Shown here piece by piece: positions 16,457-24,671 of a DNA stretch of 44,084 bases. Every line of letters starts with the position of its first letter. The first letter of the stretch is position 1. This DNA comes from Alphaproteobacteria bacterium (lineage in GTDB: Bacteria; Pseudomonadota; Alphaproteobacteria; SMXP01), in assembly GCA_028285305.1 (NCBI GenBank), contig JANQPV010000063.1, forward strand, positions 1 to 44,084, written 5' to 3'. Below the pieces are notes generated by a model, which made no database searches, was not told the origin of the DNA, and saw only the letters and a list, made by a program, of their open reading frames with translations. Position numbers and translations under genes: made by a program.

Positions 16457-17902
16457 CTAACTGATCGTCATTCTACGTCTTAAGAACAGCCCTCTTGCAA
16501 AGACAACGATCGCTGGGGCAAATGCGATAACAGTCAAAATTGGCGTCAATGCCCCTTTTTCATTAATCAAATTTATCGACGAAAAAATTGTAATTATAAC
16601 AATAAACGCAAGAGCTAAAAAATCCAAATTACTGTCAGATTTACTCGATCCCTTGGTCAAGTTCAAAAAGATGCAAGATGCTATGTATGTTGCAATGGCA
16701 CCTAGTGGCGTCAATATCGTAAAAAGTGTCTGTAAAATACCTGTTTGAAGATAAAGAAGACCAAGTGCTAAAGGAGTAGCTACCAATCCTATCAAGCCAC
16801 AAAATATTCGCGGCCAAATCTCATCTTTCTCCGAATTTGGATCAAAACCGAAGCTGTCTCCAGTTAATTGACAAATTGCGACAATGGCAGTGTCAATTGT
16901 AGTGAATATTATTGAAGTGAATCCGAACAATATAATTGCACTCAAAAACATATTTGATAAACTTTGGGTTTGAGTTAATTTTCTCACGAACGAGTCCAAT
17001 CCATCGCTTCCATTTATAGTAAAAGAAAGGCCAATTATCACAATTATTGATATTAACAGGCTCTGACAAACGCCACTAATCCAAAAATTTTTCACGTTTT
17101 CTAGGCTCGTCCGAGTGCGCGATGAAACTGAATTTATAATGCTGTACAATTGTGTTGAAAATGCAGTAAGAAATACAGCGACCATGCCAATTAGAGATGT
17201 AAGTGATAGTTGAGGTGTAGAATTTAAAAATATTTTAAAAACTCCGTTCGACTCTGATTTGCCAATTCCGGCGAGGCTAAAATATCCTAATAGTAGTAGA
17301 AGCACAATTACTGATATACCTTGAATAATATCAGTTTTAAGGGCCGCTGGAAATCCGCCTATTACTGTATATATTGTCGCAATTCCACCTAGTATTAATG
17401 CAATAAAAAATACATCATAATGTGTATTATGTAAATTAAAAATTGCCGATATATATTGCGCTGAAACCCAAAGTTCAAATGCGATAAGCGCGGTAAATAC
17501 AATAACACGCACAATATTAAAAACTATTATTATTTTACTAAATTTAAAATTTCGATCAAAATAACTCGCATAGTTCAATTTTTTTGAGCTCGGAATTTTA
17601 CCACCTTTGGGCTCCTCTGACAGGCTTATCAGTTTTTCAAGGCGTGATAATGCCCAAAAACCTAGCAAAACCCCAGCAGGGCTTACGAATGCCCCAAAAC
17701 CGAATGTCGTGCCAGACGTACTTTGGTAGGCAAATCCTGTCCCCAGTGTCACGCCGCCAAATATGGCGGAGAACCTCATTCTCGTGTTGTCCGGAACGGT
17801 AAAGAACCCCGCAGGCGTGCTTGACTCTGTAAATGAAAAGATGGCGATGATGAGGTAGGCACTCAAGATCGCCAAAAACAGATACGTGAGCAATTCAACC
17901 AT
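16457..17902 (-). CDS. Sodium:solute symporter (SSS) family transporter
   Basis: A 481-residue, very hydrophobic inner-membrane protein with about 13 predicted helices. The opening helix, the GFFTVPDNTR loop, the GGVTLGTGFAYQ helix and the IYTVIGGFPAALKTDIIQG segment are typical of the SSS family, which couples Na+ entry to uptake of sugars, amino acids, choline or organic acids. The substrate is not readable. I start at ATG 17902 (MVELLTYL); the longer frame begins with CTG. Base use is far richer in A and T than in all neighbours except the next membrane gene, showing recent arrival from another source. It lies 142 bases downstream of the six-helix protein gene on the same strand, so they may be co-transcribed. 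Confidence 0.75.
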   Translation of the reverse strand: MVELLTYLFLAILSAYLIIAIFSFTESSTPAGFFTVPDNTRMRFSAIFGGVTLGTGFAYQSTSGTTFGFGAFVSPAGVLLGFWALSRLEKLISLSEEPKGGKIPSSKKLNYASYFDRNFKFSKIIIVFNIVRVIVFTALIAFELWVSAQYISAIFNLHNTHYDVFFIALILGGIATIYTVIGGFPAALKTDIIQGISVIVLLLLLGYFSLAGIGKSESNGVFKIFLNSTPQLSLTSLIGMVAVFLTAFSTQLYSIINSVSSRTRTSLENVKNFWISGVCQSLLISIIVIIGLSFTINGSDGLDSFVRKLTQTQSLSNMFLSAIILFGFTSIIFTTIDTAIVAICQLTGDSFGFDPNSEKDEIWPRIFCGLIGLVATPLALGLLYLQTGILQTLFTILTPLGAIATYIASCIFLNLTKGSSKSDSNLDFLALAFIVIITIFSSINLINEKGALTPILTVIAFAPAIVVFARGLFLRRRMTIS

Positions 17903-18044
17903 CGCCAATTCGCACCCATACGAGTTTGAATTCGCCTTCAGCAAAGGTGAGGAACAGTATTATTGTGAAATGCTCTTCCGCGAACCCTGCGCCCCCGGAT
18001 TTGAGTGGCTGTACTCCATCGCTGTAATTTCTGTTCATCGTCTT

Positions 18045-18746
18045 TCACCTGGTTCTTGGAGTGTGGACTTTTGGGCGCTCGGTAAGACACACCGCCATGT
18101 CCTTCAGTGTGCCCCAAGAGTATATCAGCCGAATTAGTGAGCACACAAAACATACTATCAAAAATAGAAAAAGCGCTACCATAGTTATTAATTTTATAAA
18201 TAAATACGGCCCAGAAGTGGCATTTATTAGAATTATCGAACAAAAAGAAAGAAATAGACAGTATACATCTGTGAATGGAAAAAATTTTATTTTTGCGTTA
18301 GCCCATCCACCTGATCGACGGATTACCTCAATCGTTTGACATCTTAAAATTTGTTCAGTTATCAATAATGAAGATATTGTTATCAAAAATAAAAGTATTG
18401 AATTAGCACTTGTTGGTAAAAAGATTTTAACGGAAAGAAGTGTTATAAGAATTAACCTTATGAATCTCGCAATCAATAACATTAGAATATTTGGCGAAAA
18501 TTCAAATAATACATTTTTAGATGTTGAATTTTCTAAAAAAATGTATGAAGAAAACACATACAAACAAAAAGATATTACTAGAAATTGTATAATGTAGGTA
18601 ACGAATTCCTGCGCGCTCTCTGAGAATAAACCGTCAAAAACGTTGAACGATTCAATATCAAAGCCGTCCCATATTTTGAACAATGATGCGACCAGTAGAA
18701 AAAAATAGGCAAATGAAAAAACGTTGTTTGGCCTGTATTCAAACAT
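18045..18746 (-). CDS. Six-helix membrane protein of unknown function
   Basis: A 233-residue protein with about six hydrophobic helices (for example FAYFFLLVASLFKIW near the N-terminus, LLIARFIRLILITLLSVKI mid-protein, and LFLIVCFVCSLIRLIYSW near the C-terminus). The C-terminal tail is basic and cytoplasmic in a positive-inside reading. I recognise no family. It shares the low GC of the downstream symporter and sits upstream of it on the same strand, so the two probably form one imported unit. It is too long and too hydrophobic to be a chance frame, and its neighbour in AT-rich DNA is clearly a gene. Confidence 0.6.
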   Translation of the reverse strand: MFEYRPNNVFSFAYFFLLVASLFKIWDGFDIESFNVFDGLFSESAQEFVTYIIQFLVISFCLYVFSSYIFLENSTSKNVLFEFSPNILMLLIARFIRLILITLLSVKIFLPTSANSILLFLITISSLLITEQILRCQTIEVIRRSGGWANAKIKFFPFTDVYCLFLSFCSIILINATSGPYLFIKLITMVALFLFLIVCFVCSLIRLIYSWGTLKDMAVCLTERPKVHTPRTR

Positions 18747-19015
18747 ATTCAGCCCCTAAATGGCGTGCCCATTCGCCAATAGTATCCAAAATTTAGAAAT
18801 CAGTTATAGCACGATTTGTCAACGGTTCAGATACTGGATGAAGTCAGTTTTGGTGTATTGCATGAGCCGTCTTCGTACTTAAGTTGACTTCTGGGGGCGC
18901 TATAGAATCCGATGCTGTTGCGCGGGACCTAAACAAATTTCAAGTGAAGCCAGGGCAGCGCGCGACGGGGCAAAAATCCTTCCGACACTGCGCGGTTTTT
19001 TTCAAATGAATGGCA

Positions 19016-22000
19016 TCATGGTTCAGCGTGCCTCAGCATGTCATCGACCGAGGTCGCCCGGATGTAGCGTGCCGGATCATCGCCTTCGGCAATCGCAGCG
19101 AAATGCTTTTCGCCACATTTGATCTTGGCCCCCTCGATGTGACGCAAGTCGTCCCACCAGGTGCTGCCCTTGGTCTCGATGACGAAGTAGAGCTTCTCGT
19201 GACCGTCCATTTCCACGAGCACAGCCCAGTCGGGATTGTATGAACCGAGCGGGGTCGGCACTTTGAACCATGCCGGAAGTTTCGCGTAGACCTTGACGGC
19301 TTCGTTCGCCTCAAGTTCTTCTGCGAACCGCTTCTCGATGCCAGCGGAATCGTAGACAACCTGCTCGTACACTGATTTTTGGGTGCTGAGCGTGTTCTTC
19401 ATGTAGCCCATGAGCTCTTCCTGCTCGAAAAGCTCCTGTGCGTAGTAGTGGCTGTCGCCGACACGCTGGTAGCGGATGCCGTCAACAAGCGCGAGGCGCT
19501 TGGTCCGGTTGACTGCCTCAGCGGCCAACTCAATGAACTCCTGCGGGTTCTTCCTGAAATCGTTGAGACGGCGGCATTCGGTGAGGATCGTAACAAGGCT
19601 ACGGCGTGTGAGCTGCGTCTTGTCCTGCAAGTCAGTGAGCAGGTCGGGCAGCTCGATGTCGCTTTCGGAGATTGACGTATAACCGGACGTGGATGTCTCG
19701 GTCGCAAGAACGCCGCCCTTGCCAATGGCGATATCGGCGCTTCGGAACTGCGCTCGCGTCCGAGTAATCGGCGGCGCGTCAAGGATGGCTTGCGCACAGT
19801 CCTTGATGAGTTTCGGATTGTCGAAATCGACCCGGTAAGTGGTCTTGTGCTTGATGCGATCCCAGAGCGCCTGAAACTCTTCGCTTTCCAGTACAGCGCG
19901 ACGGGTACGGACGGTCACGCGCTCGTCGGCATTCTTGATCTCTAGCTTGCCAGCCAGCTTCCGAAGTAGCTCTTTGATACCTTCTTCCTGTTCGGCAAAC
20001 TCCTCAGGAAGTTCAAGCGTGTCGTCCTTCAGGGCGGTGCGCAAGCTGTCCTGCACCTTGCCGCGATTGTCGATCAGCTTGTTCTTGCGGAGAAATTCCC
20101 AGACCTGTTCCGATTTCTGCACGCCGAGTGGCTGCGTCGTCCCGTCTTCCTCGGTGACAGCGAGAGCGGCGAACTGGTGCTTCTCGACGATGCCGAAACG
20201 AATGCCGGTATCTTCCTCTATCTCCTTCTGAAGATTCTCGGCGAACTGTTCATAGCTCTCGGTCGCAATGACCGTCAGTGTATTCACGTCGAAGCCGCGT
20301 AGCCGGTGCCCCTCCTGATTGACGCAGAGCCGGAGGCCCCGGCCGATTGTCTGCCGCCGCTCAAGCTCGGAGCCCATATCCCGCAATGCGCAAATCTGGA
20401 ACACGTTCGGATTGTCCCAGCCTTCCTTCAAGGCCGAATGCGAGAATATGAACTTCAGCTTCGACTCGAAGCTCAGAAGCTTCTCCTTGTCCTTCATGAT
20501 CAGGTTATAGGCGCGCTCGGCATTGTCGCGGTTTGTGGCGTTGTCGGCGATCTCGCCGTTTGCCTTGCGCGACGGCTCCTGGAACCGGCGGTTCTTGTCG
20601 ATTGAGAAATAGCCGTTGTGGACCTCATCGGCCTCAATATGGAGGTCCACCTTCTCGAACAGTGTCTGATAGTCCGGCTGCTTTGCAAGCCTTCGGTATT
20701 CTTCTTCGAACATCAGGGCGTATTTGCCCTTCACAGGGTTCCCGTCTTCGTCATACGAACGGTAGAACTCGACGCTGTCGATGAAGAACAGGCTCAGCAC
20801 CTTGACCTCGCGCTTCTGGGCGGCGAAGCGCATCTCCTTGTCGAGATGCTCCTTTATCGTGCGACGGATCATCAGGCGTTTAAGGTCATCGGGGTTGACG
20901 CCGCCGACTTCCTCGCCCGGACGCAAGGTGTACTCGCCGCCCGGCATGCTGATTTCCATCGACTGGTTGTCAGCGCCGCATGTGATCGTCCCGATGCGGA
21001 AATTCTCGTAGATCGCCCGCCCGGTTTCTTGTTCAAGATCGTCGCCGTCCTCAACGGTCATGACCTCCCGACGGACATTGTCGCCGCGCATCAAGTCCGC
21101 CTCGATCTTGGCCGTTATTGATCCCTGCCGGTTATGTGTCGAAACCAGCTTTACATACGGCTTGTTGTGGCCCCCCTCGACCTCCAGCGACGCGACCTCG
21201 ATCTGCTTGACCAGCTCACGCTCATAGGCATCTACCGCGTCGAGCCGATAAAGCATGTGGTGTTTATCCACATGCGTTGCGGAGTAGCGCAGCGTGCAAA
21301 GCGGGTTCATGGCGTCGAGGGCTTCCTTGCCCTTGCCGGTCAAGCCCCCGTCAACACTTTGGGGTTCATCGACGATGATAATCGGGTGCGTCGCTCGAAC
21401 GAGGTCGATAGGCTTTTCGCCGCCGGTCTTTTCGCTCTCTTTATAAAGATTGTTCACGTCCTTCTTGTTGATGGCGCCGACAGTCACAACCATGATCTGG
21501 ATGTTCGGACTGGTCGCGAAGTTGCGCACCTGGCCGAGCTTGTTTGAATCGTAAAGAAAGTACTCGTTACCCTTGGCTATCGGGTAAAGGTTCTCGAAAT
21601 GATCGCGGGTGATCTGAAGGGTCTTGTAGACGCCTTCCTTGATCGCGACTGACGGCACGACGATCACAAATTTCGTAAAGCCATAACGTTTGTTCAGCTC
21701 GAAGATGGTCCGGAGATAGACGTAGGTCTTGCCCGTCCCTGTCTCCATCTCGATGGTGAAGTCGCCACTGGCGAGCGACTCCGATGGGCGCAAACCATTG
21801 CGGAACTGAATTTCACGCAGGTTCTCCTGTATCTCGTCATCCAGCAACTGGAGCCGATTTCCGATGCCGAGTTCGTTCTCAGTGATACCCAACGAACCTT
21901 GTGGCCCATCCTCGGGCCGGTAGGTAACAGTGAACTCGGTCCGGCAAATATCCTGTCCGCCGAACAGGTCCGCAACGGCCTCAACAGCGGCGATCTGGTA

Positions 22001-22030
22001 ATCGAGATTGTCTTCAAAATGCAGCTTCAC
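19016..22030 (-). CDS. Type III restriction enzyme Res subunit (helicase-nuclease)
   Basis: A 1004-residue protein of the usual Res length. It is a superfamily 2 ATPase followed by a nuclease: motif I METGTGKTYVYL (about 95-106), motif II IIVDEPQSVDGG (about 217), SATH as motif III, SHSALKEGWDNPNV, and motif VI QTIGRGLRL (about 560). Near the C-terminus the PD-(D/E)XK site is visible as YNPDWAVLV (about 930) followed by VIETKG (about 953). With Mod it cuts DNA after ATP-driven communication between two unmodified sites. It starts 14 bases after the mod stop and is the last gene of the operon. No terminator stands out downstream. Confidence 0.93.
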   Translation of the reverse strand: MKLHFEDNLDYQIAAVEAVADLFGGQDICRTEFTVTYRPEDGPQGSLGITENELGIGNRLQLLDDEIQENLREIQFRNGLRPSESLASGDFTIEMETGTGKTYVYLRTIFELNKRYGFTKFVIVVPSVAIKEGVYKTLQITRDHFENLYPIAKGNEYFLYDSNKLGQVRNFATSPNIQIMVVTVGAINKKDVNNLYKESEKTGGEKPIDLVRATHPIIIVDEPQSVDGGLTGKGKEALDAMNPLCTLRYSATHVDKHHMLYRLDAVDAYERELVKQIEVASLEVEGGHNKPYVKLVSTHNRQGSITAKIEADLMRGDNVRREVMTVEDGDDLEQETGRAIYENFRIGTITCGADNQSMEISMPGGEYTLRPGEEVGGVNPDDLKRLMIRRTIKEHLDKEMRFAAQKREVKVLSLFFIDSVEFYRSYDEDGNPVKGKYALMFEEEYRRLAKQPDYQTLFEKVDLHIEADEVHNGYFSIDKNRRFQEPSRKANGEIADNATNRDNAERAYNLIMKDKEKLLSFESKLKFIFSHSALKEGWDNPNVFQICALRDMGSELERRQTIGRGLRLCVNQEGHRLRGFDVNTLTVIATESYEQFAENLQKEIEEDTGIRFGIVEKHQFAALAVTEEDGTTQPLGVQKSEQVWEFLRKNKLIDNRGKVQDSLRTALKDDTLELPEEFAEQEEGIKELLRKLAGKLEIKNADERVTVRTRRAVLESEEFQALWDRIKHKTTYRVDFDNPKLIKDCAQAILDAPPITRTRAQFRSADIAIGKGGVLATETSTSGYTSISESDIELPDLLTDLQDKTQLTRRSLVTILTECRRLNDFRKNPQEFIELAAEAVNRTKRLALVDGIRYQRVGDSHYYAQELFEQEELMGYMKNTLSTQKSVYEQVVYDSAGIEKRFAEELEANEAVKVYAKLPAWFKVPTPLGSYNPDWAVLVEMDGHEKLYFVIETKGSTWWDDLRHIEGAKIKCGEKHFAAIAEGDDPARYIRATSVDDMLRHAEP

Positions 22031-22044
22031 GGCGCGCCCTCCCC

Positions 22045-23901
22045 TTAAAGGCTGCGCACATGCGCGATGCCGTTCTGCTCGAGAATGGCGGTCATATTGG
22101 TCTTGGCGATATCGTCTGCAAAGGCACTGTCGCGGAACACCACCTGCGTGTCGCCGGCAGGTTCAAGCTCCGCGTGCCAATCGGTGATCCCCTGACCGAG
22201 CGCTTCGATCTCGGCTTTGTCGATGCTCTCATTGAGACATGCAAACAACACACCGTAGCCGATGCTGTAGACAGTTTTGCCCCCAATCTCCCGTTTCTCT
22301 ATCGGCACCGTTAGATCGACGCCACGCTTCAACAGAAGCTCATAAAGCACGTCCGGTTCGCTACGGCCCTCGACCAGATGCTCGGTGTAATCCAGTAGAG
22401 ACTTCTCTAGATTATCTGAGTCCGGGTTCCAGGAACGAATGTTACTGCTACTAAGTTTGAAGACCTTAAACCCAAGGTCCAAATTTTCATGTCCCGATGT
22501 CTTAAGCTCGCTACAGACGTTTCGCAGACGTGTTTTTGTCATCTCCGCAATAGTCTCATACTCGCCGTTTTCAATAACTTCTGGCAGTTGAACCAATGCG
22601 AACCTTCGCCTTACTCCGTCTTGGTTGTTTACAGCCCAAACTGCATGACCTATTGACCCGGAACCCGCAAAGAAATCGAGTATCAAATCATTTTCACGTG
22701 CGATCCATTTAATAATTCGAGATAGATAATTTATATGTTTTTCTGTATCAAAACCAATTTCATTTCCCTTTATCGACACATCCATCCAGTTATCGCTGAT
22801 CAATTTGTAATCTCTAGGAGGGACATAATACTGAACAACATTATCCTCATTTAGTCTTACGAAATTTAGTTTCACATTTGTGCTTTGAAGGTGCTCCAAG
22901 TAATAGTCATCCAATGACATCGATTCAGAAAATTCTGACAAGTAGGTTTTATAATTCTCTACGGCTTCGTTTGTACGATCTTCACTCCAACGCCATTGAC
23001 CAGTGTCTGGCTTTTGATCAAACAATTCATAGCGCATGGTTGGTCGATCAGTCCCTCGCCAAAACGTATCCCATTTGCCAGCTTGCGACTCTTCCACATC
23101 ATGTGAAAGTTTGGGGAAACGGACATCTGCATTCACGCTATAACAAAGCAAGTATTCATGCCCTGACGAGAGGTTCGAAATCGTTTCAAATTGTGACTGA
23201 ACATTCTTTACACCCCGTCTGACAACTATCATATTTCTGAAATTTTCTTCACCAAAAATTTCTGTACAAATAGATCGTAAATTACCGACCTCATGGTTAT
23301 CGATGGAAATGAATATGAACCCGTCATTGGACAGAAGCGACTTTGCAAGCTTCAGCCTTGGGTACATCATATTCAGCCATTTTGTATGATATCTACCTGA
23401 AGTCTCAGAATTACTAGATTTCTTAAAGCCGTTTTCGCCCTTCTGACCTGTGTAACGGAGGTATGTATCCAAATTATCTTGATAGTCATCCGGATAAATA
23501 AAGTCACCGCCTGTGTTATACGGCGGGTCAATATAAATGAGCTTTACCTTTCCCGCGTAGCTCTTCTGCAAGAGCTTCAGAACCTCTAGGTTGTCGCCTT
23601 CTACGAAAAAGTTTTGGGTCTTGCCCCAATCGATGCTTTCGTCAGGGCACGGCAGTAGAGTGCCGGTAGACGGGGTTAGTGCAATCTGCCGCGCCTTCTT
23701 TTTGCCAAACCAATTGAGGCCGAACTTTTCCTCGGCATCCGCAACGTCATCGCCCAGCAACTGTCGTAGCGTCTCGAACTCGATCCCGTCTTCCGTGATC
23801 GCTTCCGGGAAAAGCGCCTTCAGCGCGTCGATGTTCTCGCGTATGATATCAAGGCTCTCACCATCCTGCTCTTTCATCGGCTCCATAGTTTTCGTCCTCA
23901 C
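22045..23901 (-). CDS. Type III DNA methyltransferase Mod subunit (N6-adenine)
   Basis: A 618-residue beta-class adenine methyltransferase. The catalytic motif IV, DPPYNTGGDFIY (about 124-135), comes before the AdoMet-binding motif I, DFFAGSGSIGHAV (about 408-420), with the target-recognition region between them. It marks host DNA and gives Res its specificity. Start ATG 23901 overlaps the DUF4391 gene by four bases (ATGA). Positions about 22430-23560 are visibly richer in A and T than both ends of the gene and than the flanking genes. That span covers the target-recognition region and suggests it was exchanged by recombination. Confidence 0.93.
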   Translation of the reverse strand: MRTKTMEPMKEQDGESLDIIRENIDALKALFPEAITEDGIEFETLRQLLGDDVADAEEKFGLNWFGKKKARQIALTPSTGTLLPCPDESIDWGKTQNFFVEGDNLEVLKLLQKSYAGKVKLIYIDPPYNTGGDFIYPDDYQDNLDTYLRYTGQKGENGFKKSSNSETSGRYHTKWLNMMYPRLKLAKSLLSNDGFIFISIDNHEVGNLRSICTEIFGEENFRNMIVVRRGVKNVQSQFETISNLSSGHEYLLCYSVNADVRFPKLSHDVEESQAGKWDTFWRGTDRPTMRYELFDQKPDTGQWRWSEDRTNEAVENYKTYLSEFSESMSLDDYYLEHLQSTNVKLNFVRLNEDNVVQYYVPPRDYKLISDNWMDVSIKGNEIGFDTEKHINYLSRIIKWIARENDLILDFFAGSGSIGHAVWAVNNQDGVRRRFALVQLPEVIENGEYETIAEMTKTRLRNVCSELKTSGHENLDLGFKVFKLSSSNIRSWNPDSDNLEKSLLDYTEHLVEGRSEPDVLYELLLKRGVDLTVPIEKREIGGKTVYSIGYGVLFACLNESIDKAEIEALGQGITDWHAELEPAGDTQVVFRDSAFADDIAKTNMTAILEQNGIAHVRSL

Positions 23902-24671
23902 ATTGCTTGCTTGATCGCCTCGATACGATCACTGATTTCCTTGACACGGGTGTTGAGTTGCACCTGCGTCCCCATGTTCTTTTCTTTCTTCAGCTTGTTG
24001 CGGGTTTCAGTCTCTTCCCGCTGTAGCTGTTCGATTTGTTTTAGCGCCCGCAAACGATCCGTGGTGGACACAGTTTCGCCGGTGATAAGCTCGTACTGTT
24101 CGGTGTGAGCTGCGCAATTCAGCGCTACGATGCGCTGCACGATGTCACCGTAGAACGCGAGAAAGTCACGGTACGAAAAGTTCACGATCCGGAAGTCATC
24201 AAGGAACGCCGTCTGCCACGGCTCTGGCGAGGTAAGGTCGATCCAGCCAGTGTCATGACTCGACTTGACGACTATCCTGTTTGCGTCGGCGCGGTTGACG
24301 CGCTTTTCGGCGGTGTTGATCGCGATCCGTTCGCCAGACGCGAAGACGATTACTACCGGGTAGGGAATGGCCTTCTGCATAATCCCCGCGATCCGCTCAT
24401 GCCGGTTGGTCGCGTTGAGCCCGACTTGAAGGAGCGCGACCTCAAGGTACTCGCGCGTCTCGTCCTCGAACTTCGGGATGTTGATCGTGGAGGGTTTCAG
24501 CGTGTAGCGCCATTCGATGGAATCAATGTCCTCGGAGAACGCTTTCCGGTCGGTCGCGTTGAGCTGAGCATTTTCGTAAAACTGCTTCTTGAACAGGCGT
24601 TTTCCCAGCATGCATCTGCCCGGCACGGCGAGGTTTTCGTAGAATTGATCGAGCGTCGCCGGTGTCGTCAT
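23898..24671 (-). CDS. DUF4391-family protein of the type III restriction operon
   Basis: A 257-residue protein matching by eye the DUF4391 proteins found between a helicase and a Mod gene in similar operons: an N-terminal PGRCMLGKRLFKKQFYEN segment, a central KRVNRADANRIVV, and the ending region SYRDFLAFYGDIVQRIVAL. The last 50 residues are charged and form a predicted coiled coil (IEQLQREETETRNKLKKEKN onward). Its role is unknown; the coiled coil suggests assembly with the helicase or with Mod. It overlaps both neighbours by four bases (ATGA at 24668-24671 and 23898-23901), so all three are translationally coupled. Confidence 0.8.
   Translation of the reverse strand: MTTPATLDQFYENLAVPGRCMLGKRLFKKQFYENAQLNATDRKAFSEDIDSIEWRYTLKPSTINIPKFEDETREYLEVALLQVGLNATNRHERIAGIMQKAIPYPVVIVFASGERIAINTAEKRVNRADANRIVVKSSHDTGWIDLTSPEPWQTAFLDDFRIVNFSYRDFLAFYGDIVQRIVALNCAAHTEQYELITGETVSTTDRLRALKQIEQLQREETETRNKLKKEKNMGTQVQLNTRVKEISDRIEAIKQAM

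Noticed and set aside
18970-19015. T-run after CTGCGCGG near the end of res, considered as a terminator
   Set aside because: The T-run is on the plus strand while res is on the minus strand, and no convincing stem forms.
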